This document shows, one piece after another, positions 62,965 through 64,000 of a stretch of DNA of 64,000 bases. The stretch is taken from contig NZ_JARNTX010000001.1 of NCBI RefSeq assembly GCF_029433095.1, positions 434,001-498,000 of the forward strand, written 5' to 3'. The notes under the pieces are model-generated. The model did not search any database and was not told where the DNA came from. It saw only the letters and a program-made list of their open reading frames with translations. The translations under genes were made by a program, and so were the position numbers. Numbering within the stretch: position 1 is the first letter of the stretch; every line of letters begins with the position of its first letter. The stretch is from Hymenobacter sp. YC55. Its GTDB lineage: Bacteria; Bacteroidota; Bacteroidia; Cytophagales; Hymenobacteraceae.

Positions 62965-63387
62965 AGACAATGGGTGGGATTTTTACTTTCTGAAGTCTGC
63001 TGTTAAGCGGAAAGAAGACAGGTATTAAGCACTATTTCCCCTACTTCGATGAGGAGGGGTTCGAAGTAGTTGATTGGCGCCAGAACAATCTACAGAACTG
63101 TCATGCTCGATCTGTCAATGGCTTGTCAAAGCATCGTACATGCAAAATACTTACTGTCATGCTGAGCTTGCCGAAGCATCTCGCGTGCTGACATTGTGGT
63201 GCTACTTGAGTTTACCACACTAGCGAGATGCTTCGGCTTCGTTGCACTGCGCTCAGCATGACGGTACGGGCTAAGTAAACAGTGCGGAGTCGACCACCCC
63301 TGACCCCTCCTCATCGGAAGAGGTAAACTAATTTTTAGCTCTAGTTCTAGGTATGGCCTATCTATTAGAAGAGTAATCTATGTTAGG
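62965..63387. other. Repeat-filled spacer between paa genes
   Basis: These 423 bp hold the nested repeats at 63041-63316 and probably the paaZ promoter. I see no gene. Confidence 0.6.
63041..63316. repeat. Nested inverted-repeat element (MITE/REP-like)
   Basis: Outer arms of 14 bp (CGATGAGGAGGGGT at 63047-63060, complement at 63303-63316) enclose an inner hairpin. In that hairpin GTCATGCTGAGC (63156-63167) pairs with 63251-63262, and CCGAAGCATCTCGC (63171-63184) pairs with 63223-63236. A decayed half copy lies at 63099-63135. A further 9-bp pair CTACTTCGA/TCGAAGTAG is at 63041-63049 and 63061-63069. Confidence 0.7.
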
Positions 63388-64000
63388 CTAAGTGGCTGTT
63401 GATGGAAAAAAGTGCTGCCGGTTTCGGACCATGCGGCGCAGCAGGGGGCTGGCGCGGTACCGGTCTTCGTGGTATTCGGCGTAGAGATTATCCAGCGTGT
63501 CGAGCACATCGGCAATGCCTAACTCATCGGCCCAGGCTAGCAAGCCTTTTGGGTAGTTGACGCCTTTGGTCATGGCTAGCTCTAGGTCGTCGCGGGAAGC
63601 TACTTGTAGGGCTAGCGCGTCGGCGGCTTCGTTGATGAGCATGGCCAGCACGCGGTTCACAATTACGTTGCCTAACGCTTCGTCGCGGTTTGGCTCGGGC
63701 TGTATGGTTTCGGGGGCATAATTGTAGAAGCCGCGGCCAGTTTTGCGGCCGTAGTAGCCGGCTTCAAATAGCCGCTTCTGCGTGAAGGAGGGCTTGTAGC
63801 GCGGGTCGTAGAAAAAGGCCGTAAACACTGATTCCGTGACCCGGTAGTTGACGTCGTGGCCGATGAAGTCCATGAGCGTAAACGGCCCCATCCGGAACCC
63901 CCCAAGCTCGGTAAGCGCCCAGTCGATGGTAGCAATATCGGCAAGGCCTTCTTCTAGCATACGAATGGCCTCGCCGTAGTACGGCCGCGCCACCCGATTT
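63388..64000 (-). CDS. 3-hydroxyacyl-CoA dehydrogenase, C-terminal part (PaaH-like)
   Basis: This gene is cut by the window edge; only the last 204 codons are visible. The visible part starts at NRVARPYYGEAIRML, the junction between the NAD-binding and C-terminal domains of 3-hydroxyacyl-CoA dehydrogenases. It contains two helical 3HCDH_C-type repeats: LGGFRMGPFTLMDFIGHDVN, then NRVLAMLINEAADALA with the segment GVNYPKGLLAWADELG. The double C-terminal domain is typical of PaaH/PaaC, and paaZ lies just downstream. There is no real start in the window; the first in-frame GTG is an internal Val. Confidence 0.85.
   Translation of the reverse strand, partial: NRVARPYYGEAIRMLEEGLADIATIDWALTELGGFRMGPFTLMDFIGHDVNYRVTESVFTAFFYDPRYKPSFTQKRLFEAGYYGRKTGRGFYNYAPETIQPEPNRDEALGNVIVNRVLAMLINEAADALALQVASRDDLELAMTKGVNYPKGLLAWADELGIADVLDTLDNLYAEYHEDRYRASPLLRRMVRNRQHFFPSTAT

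Noticed and set aside
63041..63316. CRISPR array
   Set aside because: The repeats are inverted and nested, not evenly spaced direct repeats, and no cas gene is present.

Overview
The window looks like chromosomal DNA of an aerobic, GC-rich Bacteroidota of the Hymenobacter type (family Hymenobacteraceae, order Cytophagales). This is inferred from several markers: an IPExxxVDY-family gene beside pyk, acpP-fabF-rnc in that order, a SusC/SusD pair, two secreted proteins with type IX secretion (T9SS) C-terminal sorting domains, DUF3857 and DUF4136 proteins, and a TTTG-N19-TAnnTTTG promoter ahead of rpsT. No rRNA, tRNA, CRISPR array, prophage or intact insertion sequence was seen.

Layout. 0-12 kb is mostly housekeeping: a YheT-type hydrolase, rpsT, pyk with its IPExxxVDY neighbour, the divergent acpP-fabF-rnc set, a phosphoesterase, nadE, an ECF sigma factor overlapping a small membrane partner, and lgt. 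12-25 kb holds cell-envelope and secreted proteins: a lipoprotein, yidD, an S46 dipeptidyl-peptidase, a PorV-like barrel translationally coupled to a helix-hairpin-helix barrel protein, and two T9SS cargo proteins, one a reprolysin-like metalloprotease. 25-35 kb has a dehydrogenase, three DUF3857/transglutaminase-like paralogues (two lacking the catalytic Cys and His) and an MFS transporter. 35-41 kb has a catalase, then an A+T-richer stretch with an OafA-type acyltransferase, 1.2 kb without genes, and a CmoA-like carboxy-SAM synthase that runs directly into an isoprenylcysteine-methyltransferase-like membrane enzyme.

41-50 kb is mixed: a NERD-like coiled-coil membrane protein, a serpin, an ABC exporter, an SH3-domain protein, a GNAT acetyltransferase, a DUF4136 lipoprotein and an outer-membrane lipoprotein. 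50-60 kb has a glycosyltransferase and a small nutrient-uptake locus: SusC, SusD and a type-B carboxylesterase, divergent from a regulator with a ruined Nudix box and a C-terminal DNA-binding region. 60-64 kb is part of a phenylacetate (paa) catabolic cluster: paaZ, a DUF7660 gene, an enoyl-CoA hydratase, and the 3' part of a paaH-like dehydrogenase that runs off the right edge.

The most notable candidate for something undescribed is the CmoA-like/ICMT-like pair at 39.2-40.7 kb. It keeps the carboxy-SAM-binding Arg but is paired with a membrane methyltransferase-family enzyme instead of the tRNA enzyme CmoB. Other notable items are the DUF3857 pseudoenzymes, long near-perfect hairpins at 25.55 and 48.9 kb, and REP-like repeats inside the pyk and paa regions. 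All family assignments come from reading motifs by eye; no database search was run.
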